NCBI GenBank assembly: GCA_000310025.1
Contig: FN649758.1
Span: forward strand, 3,243,968 to 3,287,688
DNA: 43,721 bases
Reading direction: 5' to 3'
Origin: Ectocarpus siliculosus
Taxonomy: Eukaryota; Sar; Phaeophyceae; Ectocarpales; Ectocarpaceae
The position numbers and the translations under genes were made by a program. Under the pieces are notes generated by a model. That model searched no databases and was not told the DNA's origin. It saw only the letters and a program-made list of their open reading frames with translations. Of this stretch, positions 10,068 to 22,548 are shown in pieces. How positions within the stretch are numbered: the stretch's first letter is position 1; the number at the start of each line of letters is the position of its first letter.

Positions 10068-11924
10068 TTATTGTGTTCGGGACATCTCTGCGTGCACGAC
10101 CTCCTGACGGTACATGATTGGGTACTCGTCGGACTCTAAGAAGCACGTGTTAGATTCAACAGCAGTTCCCGACGCCATCAAGATTCGTTCGGGAGTAAGA
10201 GTGACATTCCACCAAGATCTCGAAGGTGGGCGGCGGGGTAGCGTAAGACGAGTTGATGGAGCGTACCTCGTTGCTACGCAGCTCTCGTCCGGGATGACCA
10301 AGCACCTGTTTCCCTTGTTGTATCCCGGTCTGCATTTGGTAATGAAACAACCGGCGAGACGAAGAGCCAGATACTAATTTCACGAATGACTTCGGGGAAT
10401 CTACAGCATACACACGAGGTTGGTTGACTAAAACGGCCACGGGGACCGGAAGCACGCGGGAGGTATGCTGCTGTCCGAACCTCAAGCATGGAGTTCAGCG
10501 TTTCAAGGAGCGTTGTTCGTAACGCGTTCGTGAATGGACCGAGGGGAAGTGCTCATCAAGACGTGCGAAATAACGTTGGTTCTGGGGGGGAGGAGAGGGC
10601 AAGCAAGCGCCACATACGCTTCTTTCCATGCCTACACTATGGTTGTGTCGCTAGGGGACCAAATTGATCAGCGGTCAACCAATCAGAGCAGTCCGCTCGC
10701 CCATTTGGCATGGTTCTCGAGCCTACCATTAGAAGCCCTTTGCACGATCAACCAATGCCATACCTGTCAATGACTTCGCAGACAGCAACGATGGCAGGTG
10801 CTTGCGGCGCGTTGACGGCGGGTGGGTCCACCGTGTTCCTGTTCCCGCTGACACCACGAAATGCAACGCCTTGCGTCGAAAGGCTTCCAACAAAGGAAGT
10901 GGCAGAAGGAGCAATACCGGTAGGATTGACAGCCGTAATAGAACCACGGGCACTGGCAGTCTGTGTTGGTCTGTTGACGGCGGGTGGGTCCACCCTATTC
11001 CCGTGCCCACCGGCACCACGAAATGCAAAGCCCTGAGTCGAAAGGCTTCCAACAAAGGCAGTGGCAGCAGGAGCAACACCGGTAGAATTGACAGCCGTAT
11101 TTGAACCACGGGCACTGGCAGTCTGTGTCGGTCTGTTGACGGCGGGTGGGTCCACCCTGTTCCCGTGCCCGCCACCACCACGAAATTCGGCGCCTTGCGT
11201 CGAAAGGCTTCCAACTAAGGCAGTGGTGGGAACACTTGTAGCATTGGAAACCGTACTGGAACCACTGACATTTGCTGCTTGAGTCGGTCTGTTGACGGCG
11301 GCTTGGTTCATCCAGGCCGTGGTAGCAGGAGGAGCACCACTGGGGGCAATGGTAGCTGTGTTGGAGACACTGGCACTGGCGGTTGGTCTGTTGACCCTGG
11401 AGTGGTTCACCTCGTTCCCGTGCCCGCCGCCACGGAGAAGTGCAACGCCTTGCGTCGAAAGGCTTCCACCAAAGGCAGTGGCAGCAGGAGCAACACCGGC
11501 AGCATTGACAGCCGTATTGGTACCACTGGCACTGGCTGCCTGGGTCGGTCTGTTGGCGGCGGATTGGTCCATCCAGTTTCCGTACCTGCTACGACCGCGA
11601 AATGCAATGGCTTGCGTCGGAAGGCTTCCAACAGAGGCCGTGGCAGCAGGAGCAACACTCGTACCATTGACAGCCGTACTGGAACTACTACCGGCACTTG
11701 CTGCCTGGGTCGGTCTGTTGACGGCAGCTTGGTTCATCCGGTTTCCGTACCCGCCGCTACCGCAGAATGCAACGCCTTGCGTCGAAAGGCTTCCACCAAA
11801 GGCAGTGGCAGCAGGAGTAGTACTGGTAGCATGAGCAGCTGTACTGGAACCACCGGCACCAGTATCATCACGAGCGCAAGCATGAAGACGAGCAGCGGCA
11901 GCAGCGGCAGCAGCGGCAGCAGCG

Positions 11925-11955
<31 letters not shown>

Positions 11956-14900
11956 TAGCAGCAGCGGTAGGAGTAAATGCGGGGTCTGCACGGCCAGCAG
12001 AAGTTGCGGCGGCAGCAGCAGCCACGACCGCTGGCGTCGGCACGATCGCCGCCGACGCTGGAAAGGGAGTCGCCCTCAGCCCGGTCGCCCTCTGCTCGAC
12101 CGCGCTCAGCCAGTTTCTCATCGCAGCTCGAGCCGAAGTGATATCCCTCGTGTACGAAAGCGACACAGAAAGGGTTCCACCCATGTAGATGCCGTGGCCG
12201 CCAGTTGCCCCGTTCGACATGTACTCCGAGCCTGTCGTTGACGATGGGGTAGAAACGTGGGAAATCGTGCGTCCGGGGGGCACGTCCTCTCGGCACGTAT
12301 GAGGGGATGTCTTCTGCCCGCAGGTCCAAAATCATGATTCATGAATGCACGTAGCGCTTGCGAAATTCTAATGCTGATACAAAGTAGCGAATACACGATC
12401 AACGCAGCGGGTGATATGCATGCGCAACCGGGTGAGGGTGAGGGTGGCGGCAATAGCGTTCGTGCTCACGCTAATGGAGTAGTCAAGCAGAAACAAGGAG
12501 AGTGAAATTCTTGCCTGAGGACAACGGGAAATAAATAGGTGTAACATACCATGAACAAAAAGGTAGGTGAAACAAAGAGGCACACCCTATATAGCTGTTG
12601 CAGAAGGGTTTCCAACCGTGCTCAAAACAGTGCTTCGTACGAGCTGATTGGCACTGTAGAGGCGTGGAGGCAGCAACGAAAGAGGCGGAGCCCGTAGACA
12701 GAAAAAAAAAACTCAAGCCTCTTACCAAAACGTGCCTAGATAGGCCCTGTCCATCTCGCACAGCTGCACTCTCTGTAAAAAGGGCTTACGTTACGAAACT
12801 CCCGCGCCATGCACGACGATGCCACGTTTATTGATCCGTTGCGTGAGAAACCTCACACGACAAATGTTACCATTTCCCGATGTCTTCGAGACCATGTTCT
12901 CTGGGGAACTTCATGGACGGGGTTTCGACACCACCAACGTAAAGTTGGAGTGGTGGTGATGCCGTTGTTGCTGTGACCTCTTTGGTTCGTGCTATCTACC
13001 ATCGTTCTTATTGCGGTTACAGTTGTCAGGGATCGTTTTTCACGGGTCTACCCGAACAAGTTCTGTAGGCCAATGCCAGGATATCCGTAGCTCAGCATCG
13101 AAAAACGCATGCAGTCTCAATGCCGTACTCCTTCACGACAGAGAACATCGCTGCTCCAAGGAATAGGAGAAACGGATAACACCCTCGCATATCGGACCAG
13201 GATTAACCGCAATCGATAACATACGTCCGTGATCACAGTCTTCTGCAACACTGTGGCCGATGCAACACGTACCGGACATGTTCTTGATGCCCAAGCGAAG
13301 GATTCCGTGCCAGTTGCCCGGAGCGCTGCCGTGGAAGGCGAAAAATGATCCCGTTCCGTTCGACGAAGCCGCGGCCTCCCGCTTCATCGCCTGAAAACGC
13401 TCCTCTCGCTCTGAGGTGTCTTCAAAATTGTTTCACCGCAAACAGAACAAACCCGAAATGGCCGAAAACACACATGAAACACGCAGAAAAACAAGTTGAG
13501 AGCAGAAACACTATTAGAGCGTATCAATGCATAACAAGTCTCATGTCAGCCTCGTGTTGCTCAGTGTTCATTTTATGGGGTAACAGATGACAGGAAAATC
13601 AGAGTTCAATCACAGAAAAACGGGCAAAAAATTGTGAAGAAGTGTTCTATCCTTTCGGAATTCGATTGGCCAACGAACCAGCTAAACAAATCAGGCACAC
13701 AACACCAATTTTCCCGAACAAACCATTTCCTGATCAGCGAGAGACAGAAGGAGTCGGTCTTCGCGAGGGTGATCACAACAAACCGTGGGTGGAATTTCTC
13801 CCTACTGCGACTCGCTTTGGGATGGATCGTGAGGAAAGGTCTGGGAAAACGTCCAGAAAACGTGAAGGGCAGACAGATAGGTGGAGGCAGGGGAGATATT
13901 CTGGAAGACCTGGGTGGAAAGCTACAAGCAGAAATGTATGGAGAGTAGCACCACGTGCTGGACATGCGGTACACCGAACCTCTTGTGGTACTCAGCGAGG
14001 GGGTTCAATCTACAGTGCACAGCAAGAAAGCGTGGAGTTCCTATGCATAGGGGGGTTGAGCTGTGCACCTGTGAGCACGAACTGATTCTTGCATGAAATC
14101 CCCTCGATAGCTTCAGCTTCCTTCAACAGGTGCAGCTGCCCTCCATGAGCCCTGCGAAAAGGAAAAAGGCAACGTGCAAAGTGTTGAGGAGAGCAAAATA
14201 CTTCCATAACCACACGGGAAGCCCATGCACTCAAGCGAGAACAGATCATAGTGTAATTTTGCTGAAGAGACTGCAGCGCAGAACCAGAACTAAAAAAAAC
14301 TTACGAAAAACGGTAAAAAAAATGCGGCAGCGACGAAACCAGACACGGCGATTTGACAACCCTTTCGTTGCAAAAAACACCGCCGCAAGCACGCAAGGTC
14401 GCCCCTTTCCTCTAGAAACAACACCTCCAACTTCAATCACTCACGTCGACAGCAGCCACTCCAGCAGGGGGTACGACAGCGGGTTGATTTTCGACAACGC
14501 CTCCTTCAGGGGCGAAACCTCTCCGGTAGGGGATCTCCTTTCCCCCGCGTTGCTGCCCTCGCCACCTCCTTTGTCAATAACGACACCAGCGACAGCCTCC
14601 GTAGCTCCAGAACGAGCCCCATCATCACCACCATCAGCAGTAGCAGTAGCCGCAGAGGCAAAGGCAGCAGCCACTGGTTTGATCTTCGACAAAGCCTCGT
14701 TCAGCGGTGAAACCTCTCCGGTAGGGGGTTCCCTGGCCCCAGCGTCGCCGCCCTCGCCATCCCCCTCGCCATCACTGACACCAGCAACAGCCTCCGTAAC
14801 TCCAAACCGAGCCCCGACACCAGCAGCAGTAGCAGCAGCACCATCACCAGTAGTAGCAGCAGCAGCACCACCACCACCACCACAGGCATCAGCACCAGAG

Positions 14901-17900
14901 ACAGCGGCAGCAGAGCCCCCAACTCCACCACCACCACCACCACCACCACCCACTTGCGAACCAAGGGGTGACGGCGAAGAGAGACCTCCGACGCTGGCTT
15001 TTGGTTTCGCCTCGTTGCCAAGGCTTCCCTCCCCCCTGATGCACCGTTGCATGTCTGCCACAGACGGCAGTGCGTTCAGCACCAGGCGCACCTGGGTGTT
15101 TTGTGCATTTTCAGGCAGGTGTGATGACGATGGTTGTTTTGAAAATGGTGCGTGTTCTTTCCATCGCCGCGAGGAAGGTGCACGCAGAGGGGGAGGGATA
15201 GGAGTATTGTGCCATCGTGTTGAAGCTATTCAAACAAAACAAAAACGGGGACGAATGACGTCGTCTGTCGCCTCTGCAAGACTCCAAACACGCTGCTGTT
15301 GTCCGTGGACGTACGAAATGTATTGGTGTTCTGTGATCCATCGGTCAATCGTTGCGGGCCCTGGTTAGATCCTTCGACAGGTCTAAACTCACACGCATGA
15401 TCACCTACACCACTCGTGTGGGCCATCGAAACGTAGTGTCAGTGCTGACGAGTCAAGCTAGATACCCCCACGTGCTAACACCCTCACTCCGACGTTTCGG
15501 CATGCTCGAAAAATATCGACTGAATTATTTGGAGGTGCGTTTTCGAAGGCTTCTTTCATCGATCCAGTGTGAGTGACGAAATATTCCTCGAAACGTAAAT
15601 GCATACTGCCTCGTTTGGAGGACTTCTCCGCGGATGGATGATAAGTGAGATCCTCACTTTTTCGATGACACTCTCGTCCCTCTTGCGACCGGTCCCCTGA
15701 AGTCCAAACACCTACGCATGTACACATGACACGCGGCGGCGGGGCCATGTTGACGATCTCCATGACACGACACACGAACAACTACGGGGTTCAAAATTTG
15801 TTCAGGGTTGATGTTATCGACCACAGCACAACTCATGAACCACGAACCAGTCCCAAACTCCGGTCGTGGCAAACGACGGCACTCGTGTGAACCTGTCGCT
15901 GACTTTGATTGTCGACCTACTCCCTTCTGGAGTTTAGTTCTGCGAAATCTCCCCAAATGCCAATCAAAAATATTTCAAAAATATTTTGTTCCGCACCCAT
16001 GAGAATCCTGGCGTTCACCCCTTGCAAGACGAATCAACAATTTCCTTGCCACGTACAGTAGCTTGTACCTTCATGGCGCGGGTACGCCACGGTGACTGCC
16101 ATGCCTCTCTTCGCTGACCGCTTTGGCTGGTACCAGAAAATATCAGGCTTCCCACCGCTGGTTCTCTTGCTGCTAGAGCACAAGTCGGACACACGAACAT
16201 CAACACCGACAACACAGCGACGGCAACAAGAACCACCACAATACCAAAACAGCTCATATCAATCCTCACCGCGTCTGGAAAGCCTAGCTCGGGCCGTGTG
16301 CCCTCCAAGGCTCTACGGAAGAGGTCGATCAACAGTTCCACCACCTCTCCGTTGTTGAACACCTGTTAGTGCTCGGAAAGCGTGTGTGCCGCCGTCATTG
16401 TTGTTGGTGGTGGTGCTGTGTCATCAGTCTTCACTTTAGTCTTCGTCTCCTTACAGAAACACGGAAAATTGTCCTGGCCTATGCGCACAACGACAGTAGA
16501 CTTCCATCCAACCAGTGAGGCAGAACTGCCTTCCGTCACAAAAAGCGCAAAACAGGCCGAACATTTTCTTCATAGGAAACCCTTCACTGTGTACAGAGGT
16601 GTCCATCCAATGTTTTCACTCACCTGTCCTTCTACACCTCCCGCAGGACCAGGAAGGACGATGTCCGACTGCGTCTCGAAACGCGGTTGCTGTTTAGAGA
16701 ACTTGGAACGCAGGGACGCGCCACTGTATGAATGTGAGGGCAGCATCCAAGGCGAGAACTGCATCGAAACCACGAAAGCGATAGCAAGGAGTCAACGGGA
16801 CGGGATGGAAATGACATTACCAAGAGCACGCTCGAGTACCATCGCGGGTGTATTGCAGCAACACGCTGCACATGCCGGGGGTATCTTCGCCTCCACTTTG
16901 CTTCTCACCCCAGCGCATCTCGCCTTCAACCCCGAACGAGCAAAAACAAGAAAAACATTCCAGGGTTTCTGCAGTGCGGAAATTCCGTAGAACTCGGGAA
17001 CGCGGTGTCAACACCGAACCAAACGTGCGGATTGGTAGGAGCGACACTCCAAGAGGTCCCTCGACATATGCGGCGATCAAATCTGGATGACTCGGGACCA
17101 CTTCTAGACTAACAGACGATCGAAAGGACGGGTATTGGGCAGATAGCCGCGCGCACACCAGCAAGCGTTGATACCTTCTTCCCCACGCGCTGCCTCTCCG
17201 GGGGCATCGTGGGCAAGCGGGCAAACTCGAACTTCCAGCGCTTCCCGCGCTCCAAAACGCTCGAGGTCGATGTGCACAAGGGCTGCGTTAATAGTTGTTG
17301 GACGAAGGGCAGGGGAAGCGAGAGAGACACAGACAGGCAGGCAGACACACGGACAGACAGACAGACAGACGGGAAACTGGATGAGGAAAGCAGACCACCC
17401 CAGTTGTGTGCGCGTAGGGTTCAAGAGAACCTGGGCCTGCTTGGCACACTTTCCCCAGATCCTGGATTGCGATTCGATGCACGTTTCTGACCCTCTATTC
17501 GATGATGAGTTTCGTGCCCAACACGTCGGCCCCACCTGGTGGCACACGGTCGGCATCGACACGGTGTGCCCCTGTATTTGGTCGCCGCAAACTAGGCAGA
17601 TCTCGGTAACGTTCTTCAGCCTTTCGATCACGGTCAGCGCCACACGAACCTTGGCATCGAGCAGGCCGGGATGAGAGAGGGTGAATGGGCGCACAAAGCA
17701 ATACAGTGGCCTTCAAGGAACAGTAGCACGAACCTGGCGGTCCGGGCATGAACACATGCCTGCACGTTTCATTTCGTGCATGGTTGAGAAGAGCCCGCAA
17801 CACCCCCCCAAAGGGGGAGTCGGCGTCGAACTACTCGTTGCCGCCAACCGAAAAGCTGCAACGACAACGATGACGACAACAACAATAACAACAACTTACC

Positions 17901-20900
17901 AATGGGTTTGTTTCGGCGAGCTTCTTCAGCTCAGCCCTACGGTACTCGTCTAACAGACCGTGGCCATCACCGGTCTCCCCCTTCGACTGAGGCGGCGGGT
18001 CCAACAGAAGCCCTCCCAGTGCCACGCGCACCACGGAGTCATGTTGCAGCTGGATGGACCCGGGATGTTCCGCAACGGCGTCAAAACAACACGCCTATGA
18101 TGGGGGGACAGTTGGGGGTTACCGTTGGATAGAGCGAAACGGCGTTTCCGCAAGTGAGTTGTTTAGACCTGTCATGCCTTCGGTTGGTTGTTCACTCCCC
18201 CCTGAGAAGGGGAGCGCAACTAACTGGACCGCGATTCAAATGCCATTGCGGCCCGAACATATCCGTTGCCATTCAAACACTTGCCGTGCCGACCCCGAAT
18301 ACACCAGAGCACTTCGTACGGTTCGTCACACAGCACCGGCGAGATAAACCCTTAGCGCAATTACTGCCAAAGCAAGCTCCACGAATCCTACGAATCCTAC
18401 GGGCGGACACCTGAAAATATCGGAAAGCAAGCGTGATTTTGACGCTGGCATTCGGCGAGCCTTTTCTTGTGTCCTGTCCTCATGACCTCGCAAACCCTAT
18501 CGTCACACTTGATTGGCATCGTGGTCAACTGTGCACTGTTGGCACCGACTAAACCGCGTTTCTCCAAAGGCTTGTTCGGGATCAAATGCAGGTCAACAAG
18601 TGAGAAGTTCCAATCCGTCGCGGAAGTACTTCCATGTACGTCGTGTCAATGTTTTCGTTGAACGCATTCACAACCGAGACTCGCCTCGTCAACCTGTGGA
18701 AACCTCCTCTTCAGCTCAGTGAACTCCGCGAATGCTGCCTTCAGGGACGATCGCTGTTCCTCCTCGAGAAGGCAAAGCTGTGCCTTTTGCTCGTCGTACT
18801 GAAACAGGGGTGCGTATCGGGGGTGGGAGACCTCAGTAAGTCTTTGTTGCAAGGGGAAATTACCGCGCTCAATTAAAACCTTGTAGGAACAAATTTGTCC
18901 ACATCCTGGGTAGCAGTTAGGCGTCATGAGCTATGTAACGCAACCTCGTCCATACACCACTGATACTCCCATCATCTCGTAGCACTACCCCGAAGCACCC
19001 TTCTCAAGGTACCTTAGAGATCCGCAGAACGTAGGCAGCAAAACCGGCCGACACCACCATGGCCTCGCAAATCATCTTAACCGCCCGACGTGTTGCTGCG
19101 CTGTCAAGCTCCCCCCCGTCCGTCTTCTTCTTCGCCTTCCCCTTCCCCTCTCCGGCCGCCGTCGCCGCCGCTACCCTACCCTCTCGAACGGGAGATCCGC
19201 CGTCGCGGCAGACATCGCCGTCCATCCCTTGCTCGGATTGATGTCCTCCCTTGACGTGTTCGTCGGCCGTGCGTGATGGCCCCATGCCTTGGGACCAAGC
19301 TCGCGTCAACTCGGCCTGTATCTTTCCGCAGAGCATCCACTCGTGCGGGAATGTCTCCCCGATGCTGTCGGTGGGTCGTCGGTGTCAAAGATTGGGTTTG
19401 TGGTGGTTGTTGTGGTCATCGCCGTCGTTGCAGATGGTTGTTGGATGATACATACACGACCCGTTCCAGAATACATAGTACATCGAGAATTCAACTGTCC
19501 CCATTCATTGTCTTCGTTGGACTTGGTGTCGAAGTAACTCCAGTTTACTGGGCGAGCCCCGGGATTCAGGGTCCTGGAGTGTTTCTTTATACCCCATGTA
19601 AAGGGGAATGCATTCGGACTCGAGGGCGGGTGGGCTTCTGTATTTGCAGTCGTAGACGAAAAACGAACTCTGTGACTCATCTGGTACGGCCACGCACAAG
19701 GGTTCACACAAGGCCGACACCCCCGGCAGAGCTCACTTGCGGATATACAGATAGGCTGACTTCGAGCGTAGTTCGGGTTGTTTGAGACACAATTTTACAC
19801 CACAAACACCAACAGAAAGGTCAACTACCAGTCCTAATATAAGCCGTTTAGATGGTGTAGCCCCCACCTTCCGTAGGTGTCCATTTTCGGCTTGTTCATC
19901 GCCGCCCGTGCCACCTGCCTTGCCCACAATACTTTCGGGCACTTGCTTGATGACGTGTAGCCATAGTCGGTGGTGAGCATCACCTGCATGGTCGAGACGC
20001 GAACGGAGTGAACGATGTCTTCAGCTGGCACATCGGAATATGATGTCCTGCTTCTCCCTTGACGATTCTACGATAGCACATGTGAGGCCAAGCCACTACC
20101 CCGCGATGGCCCCTGTACCAAAATGAAACTGGCCGTTCCGGAGGCGAAAATTAGTTCAGCGTGGTCTTCGTAACTGAGACCAGAAACCGACGCCCTGTCC
20201 CTCGAAAAACGCAGCACTGGAGAAACAGATGCGGTGTGAAAGGGGTACGAATCATCGCTCGTATTGTCCTTACCACCACTCCTTTGCTGGGATCCAGGCC
20301 GACGGTCTCGACAGAAGTGCCAAGAGCACGGCCCTCGGAAAGCCTCCGAGGATCGATATATACCCAGAGATTTGTCAGGACCGAGGATAACTGGACCCTC
20401 GCGGTAATGCCGTCCACGCCGTCGATAAACTCGTCCGCATCAGCGTGCGCGTGATGCTGCGCGAAAGCATGCGGGGCGGTGCAGGCGCAGCATGGGTTCG
20501 AGGGGGTAGCGCGGTTTGGGTATCATACCGTTGTCGAGAAGCAACTTCGCAGCAGCGCAGAGGTGAAAAGAACGCCCTTGCGGCGTAGGGGGAGGATTTC
20601 ATGAAAGCTATACGACGTCAGATTGGGATGTGCATCTGGATGCACCCATCAACAGCGTTGTTGGGGCGTTCGATATTTGGTAGTAGATATTGAAAGGTTT
20701 GCCGACATGCTCCCCTTTCCCAACGTGATATCCCGCGTACCTCCTGCTTGCATGCCAGAGATCAACTATTTGGTAGCGTTGACACTTGACAGCTCCAGGG
20801 CTGGATACAACACAATCCGACCCTCTTCCTGCCTCCTTTGTACACATTTGTGCGAGGTACGGAGAGCTCTGGGAAAAGAGCTCTAGACTGCGTGGGTATT

Positions 20901-21256
20901 GATGGGGTCCGGAAGAGGACCGCTTCTGAGCCGTCACAACCGCCACACCACCAGCAGCAGTACGCCACCCTGACGTGGTTCCGACGAGCAGATGCAAGCG
21001 CTCAACCATTAGACTACAGCAGTAGCGCCAGAACAGAAGGGTCTGAGAAAACACGCGAACAAATCTTACAGCCCACAAAAGTAATCACCTTCGGCCATTC
21101 TCCACATTCGCATTCCGAATCCGAATCAGAGTTGTAGTCATACTCTAAATCGTTTCCCTGGTCGTCCGAACCGTCGTCGCCGACATCGTCAGAACGCGGG
21201 CTTCCCTCTTTGGCAGCCACCGGCGAGGCACCCGCTGGTTTGCGTTTCTTTCGCAT
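10068..21256 (-). CDS. PARP6/8-type ADP-ribosyltransferase, copy 1 (15-exon model)
   Basis: Exons (minus): 21256-21089, 20456-20274, 19983-19868, 19364-19013, 18879-18685, 18094-17900, 17649-17536, 17282-17175, 16362-16270, 15091-14445, 14151-14069, 13410-13273, 12231-10764, 10329-10267, 10218-10068. They sum to 4074 nt, one open frame of 1357 codons, and the phase matches at every junction. Exon 1 is acidic. Exons 2-3 resemble a UBC/RWD-like fold (LWVYIDPRRL...GLDPSKG). Exon 4 ends in a UBA-like helix (AAYVLRISK). Exons 7-8 join a Cys cluster (CLVCGD...PTVCHQ-PLC). The catalytic part has REERFQ and FAFHGS...NWHGILRLG (exon 12), GGHGIYMGG and AVCEVIDR (exon 13), and VIPDESCVATR (exon 14). This order is that of PARP6/8 mono-ARTs, which transfer ADP-ribose from NAD+ to proteins; substrate unknown. 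Intron 5 needs a GC donor. Starts of exons 5 and 15 are the weakest calls. Confidence 0.82.
10780..11870 (-). repeat. Intragenic tandem repeats, about seven units of about 54 codons, in exon 13 of PARP copy 1
   Basis: Between the GIYM strand and the AVCEVIDR strand the protein repeats a unit that starts VNRPTQxASA, has TAVN...VAPAATAF in the middle, and ends GGSLSTQGVAFRG..GHGN. I count about six units near full length plus one shortened to about 33 residues. The unit length is about 162 bases, so the frame is preserved. The equivalent exon in copies 2 and 3 has a single STQG-containing unit. Repeat divergence suggests this is not a very recent expansion. Confidence 0.9.
11880..11965 (-). repeat. 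GCA/GCT microsatellite encoding poly-Ala in exon 13 of PARP copy 1
   Basis: The run of gca, gcg and gct-type triplets encodes about 17 or more consecutive Ala on the minus strand, directly before the 54-codon repeat array. Confidence 0.9.
14500..14985 (-). repeat. Low-complexity Gly/Ala/Glu expansion in exon 10 of PARP copy 1
   Basis: The region holds triplet tracts (CCA/CAC on the plus strand near 14868-14950) and a duplicated GEVSPLxEALSKIxP unit on the minus strand. The matching exon of copy 3 is 167 bases, against 647 here, a difference of exactly 480 (160 codons). The expansion is thus in-frame, and both flanks (LNALPSV and WLLST) align to copy 3. Confidence 0.88.
17325..17372. repeat. 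Short (ACAG)n-type microsatellite in a PARP copy 1 intron
   Basis: A run of acagacagacagacag and related cagg/caga units lies in the intron between exons 7 and 8. Confidence 0.85.
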
Positions 21257-22208
21257 CGGCTCTCTTCTCTCAAATCGAATGAAACACACGAACCATCGCA
21301 TGATCGCATAGGGTATGGGGTGGTTGAAGATTGGTTTGCGTTTCTCCGCGTGGCGCAGGCTTGTGCGTACTGCGGTGCGTGTGCTGCGAGCTCTGCAGGC
21401 ATGCAACGGGGAGCTAAATGCGAGGATTCACGAGAGACAGTTGTGCTGTCTTCGCCTCGCTGCTGCGGAAAATCGGTGCAGGCTACAGGCCACAGCGGCA
21501 GGAGGCAGGTACAAGAGCATGCATGCAAGCAGCAGCGGCACTGAAAAAGATCACATGCACTACGCGTGCATACATGTCTGTGTACTGTTGCTGTGTACAA
21601 GAGGAGGTACGGATGAGCTTCCACACGAGAACTCACTCTCTTTCTTCAGATGTACCATCTGCCACCACGGCCATCCCTCCTGGGAAGGACCTCCCCACTT
21701 GGTCCGTCGAGGAGGCCATCCAGTCAATCGTCCCTGTGTCCCTATCGGCAAACCTGTTGTTTCGTGGAAGAGCCCACCACTGCTGTACTCTCCAGAGTTG
21801 GCTGGGGCGGGAGGCGGACAGAAGTGTACTCGATCGTGTGAAGGCGAATGTATGGGCCTCGCACTCGGGCGTGATCCCCCTCGGCTCCCCTCTTTATTTT
21901 ATTTCAATCACGGCCTCTCCTACTCTGCCCACAGCGGAGAGATGTACAGCAGTTGAGGGCAGCACTCGTCAAAACATTGGTTGAATTTGATTGAATGGAA
22001 AGGAATATTCTTTGAAATTTCGGCGGTTGCTGAGATGATTCGTTTATTGTACATAGAGTAGCGCTAAATCTCCCACGTTGGCTTCCTCCTCACGCGCACG
22101 CCTGACATAGTGTTGGAGCTAAGTGGTGCAAGTGATCATCCGGCCCTTGTCTAATCAAGAGAAGGTCAATGGAGGGCATAACAAATCATTGCGGAGATCA
22201 CTACAGGC
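21257..22208. other. Upstream region of PARP copy 1, no supported gene
   Basis: This is the 5' side of PARP copy 1 and would contain its promoter and leader. Frames on the plus strand here (up to 213 codons) are antisense or non-coding in character: no domain, no conservation with the upstream of copy 4. I could not identify a core promoter element with confidence. Confidence 0.4.
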
Positions 22209-22378
22209 AGTACTGGGCCCTGTTTAGTGCCGGTTGAATGGTGCCAGGTGCCCGGTTTAGTGCCGGTAAGGTCTCTGGACACAGGCACTATTGAGGGCAT
22301 GCCCGATTTAGTGCCGGTTCGGCGCCGCTGTCACCCCCAATAGTGCCGGTTATCCCGCGCGAACACACACACACACAC

Positions 22379-22416
22379 GGTTAGCGCGGTCGATGCCAAT
22401 AATAAAAACACACACC
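22379..22416. repeat. Internal direct repeat of the TIR element, first copy
   Basis: The stretch starting ggttagcgcggtcgatgcc and ending in aataaaaacacacacc recurs with few changes at 23495-23534 in the same orientation. The two copies bracket the central 1.1 kb of the element. Confidence 0.85.
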
Positions 22417-22548
22417 TTCCTCCATAACAGGATGGTTCGAGTAGTCCTCAAGGCACTGCGCGAGTGCCATATGCCCATCGCCGTTGAGGATTCCTCCCCT
22501 TTTAGCACAGACAGGCACTGGTAGGGGGAAAAGGGGCTATCTATACAG

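Noticed and set aside
10780-11870. CRISPR-like array
   Set aside because: Repeats are long, contiguous, diverged and coding, with no spacers; the sequence is eukaryotic.
11279-12241. Plus-strand frame of 320 codons with Ser/Gly repeats
   Set aside because: Antisense shadow of exon 13 of PARP copy 1; periodicity comes from the minus-strand repeats.
14130-15368. Plus-strand frame of 412 codons, Pro/Ala-rich
   Set aside because: It is antisense to exon 10 of PARP copy 1. The minus strand aligns with copy 3 (LNAL...EWILST) with matching splice sites; the plus-strand frame is open only because of GC-rich triplet repeats.
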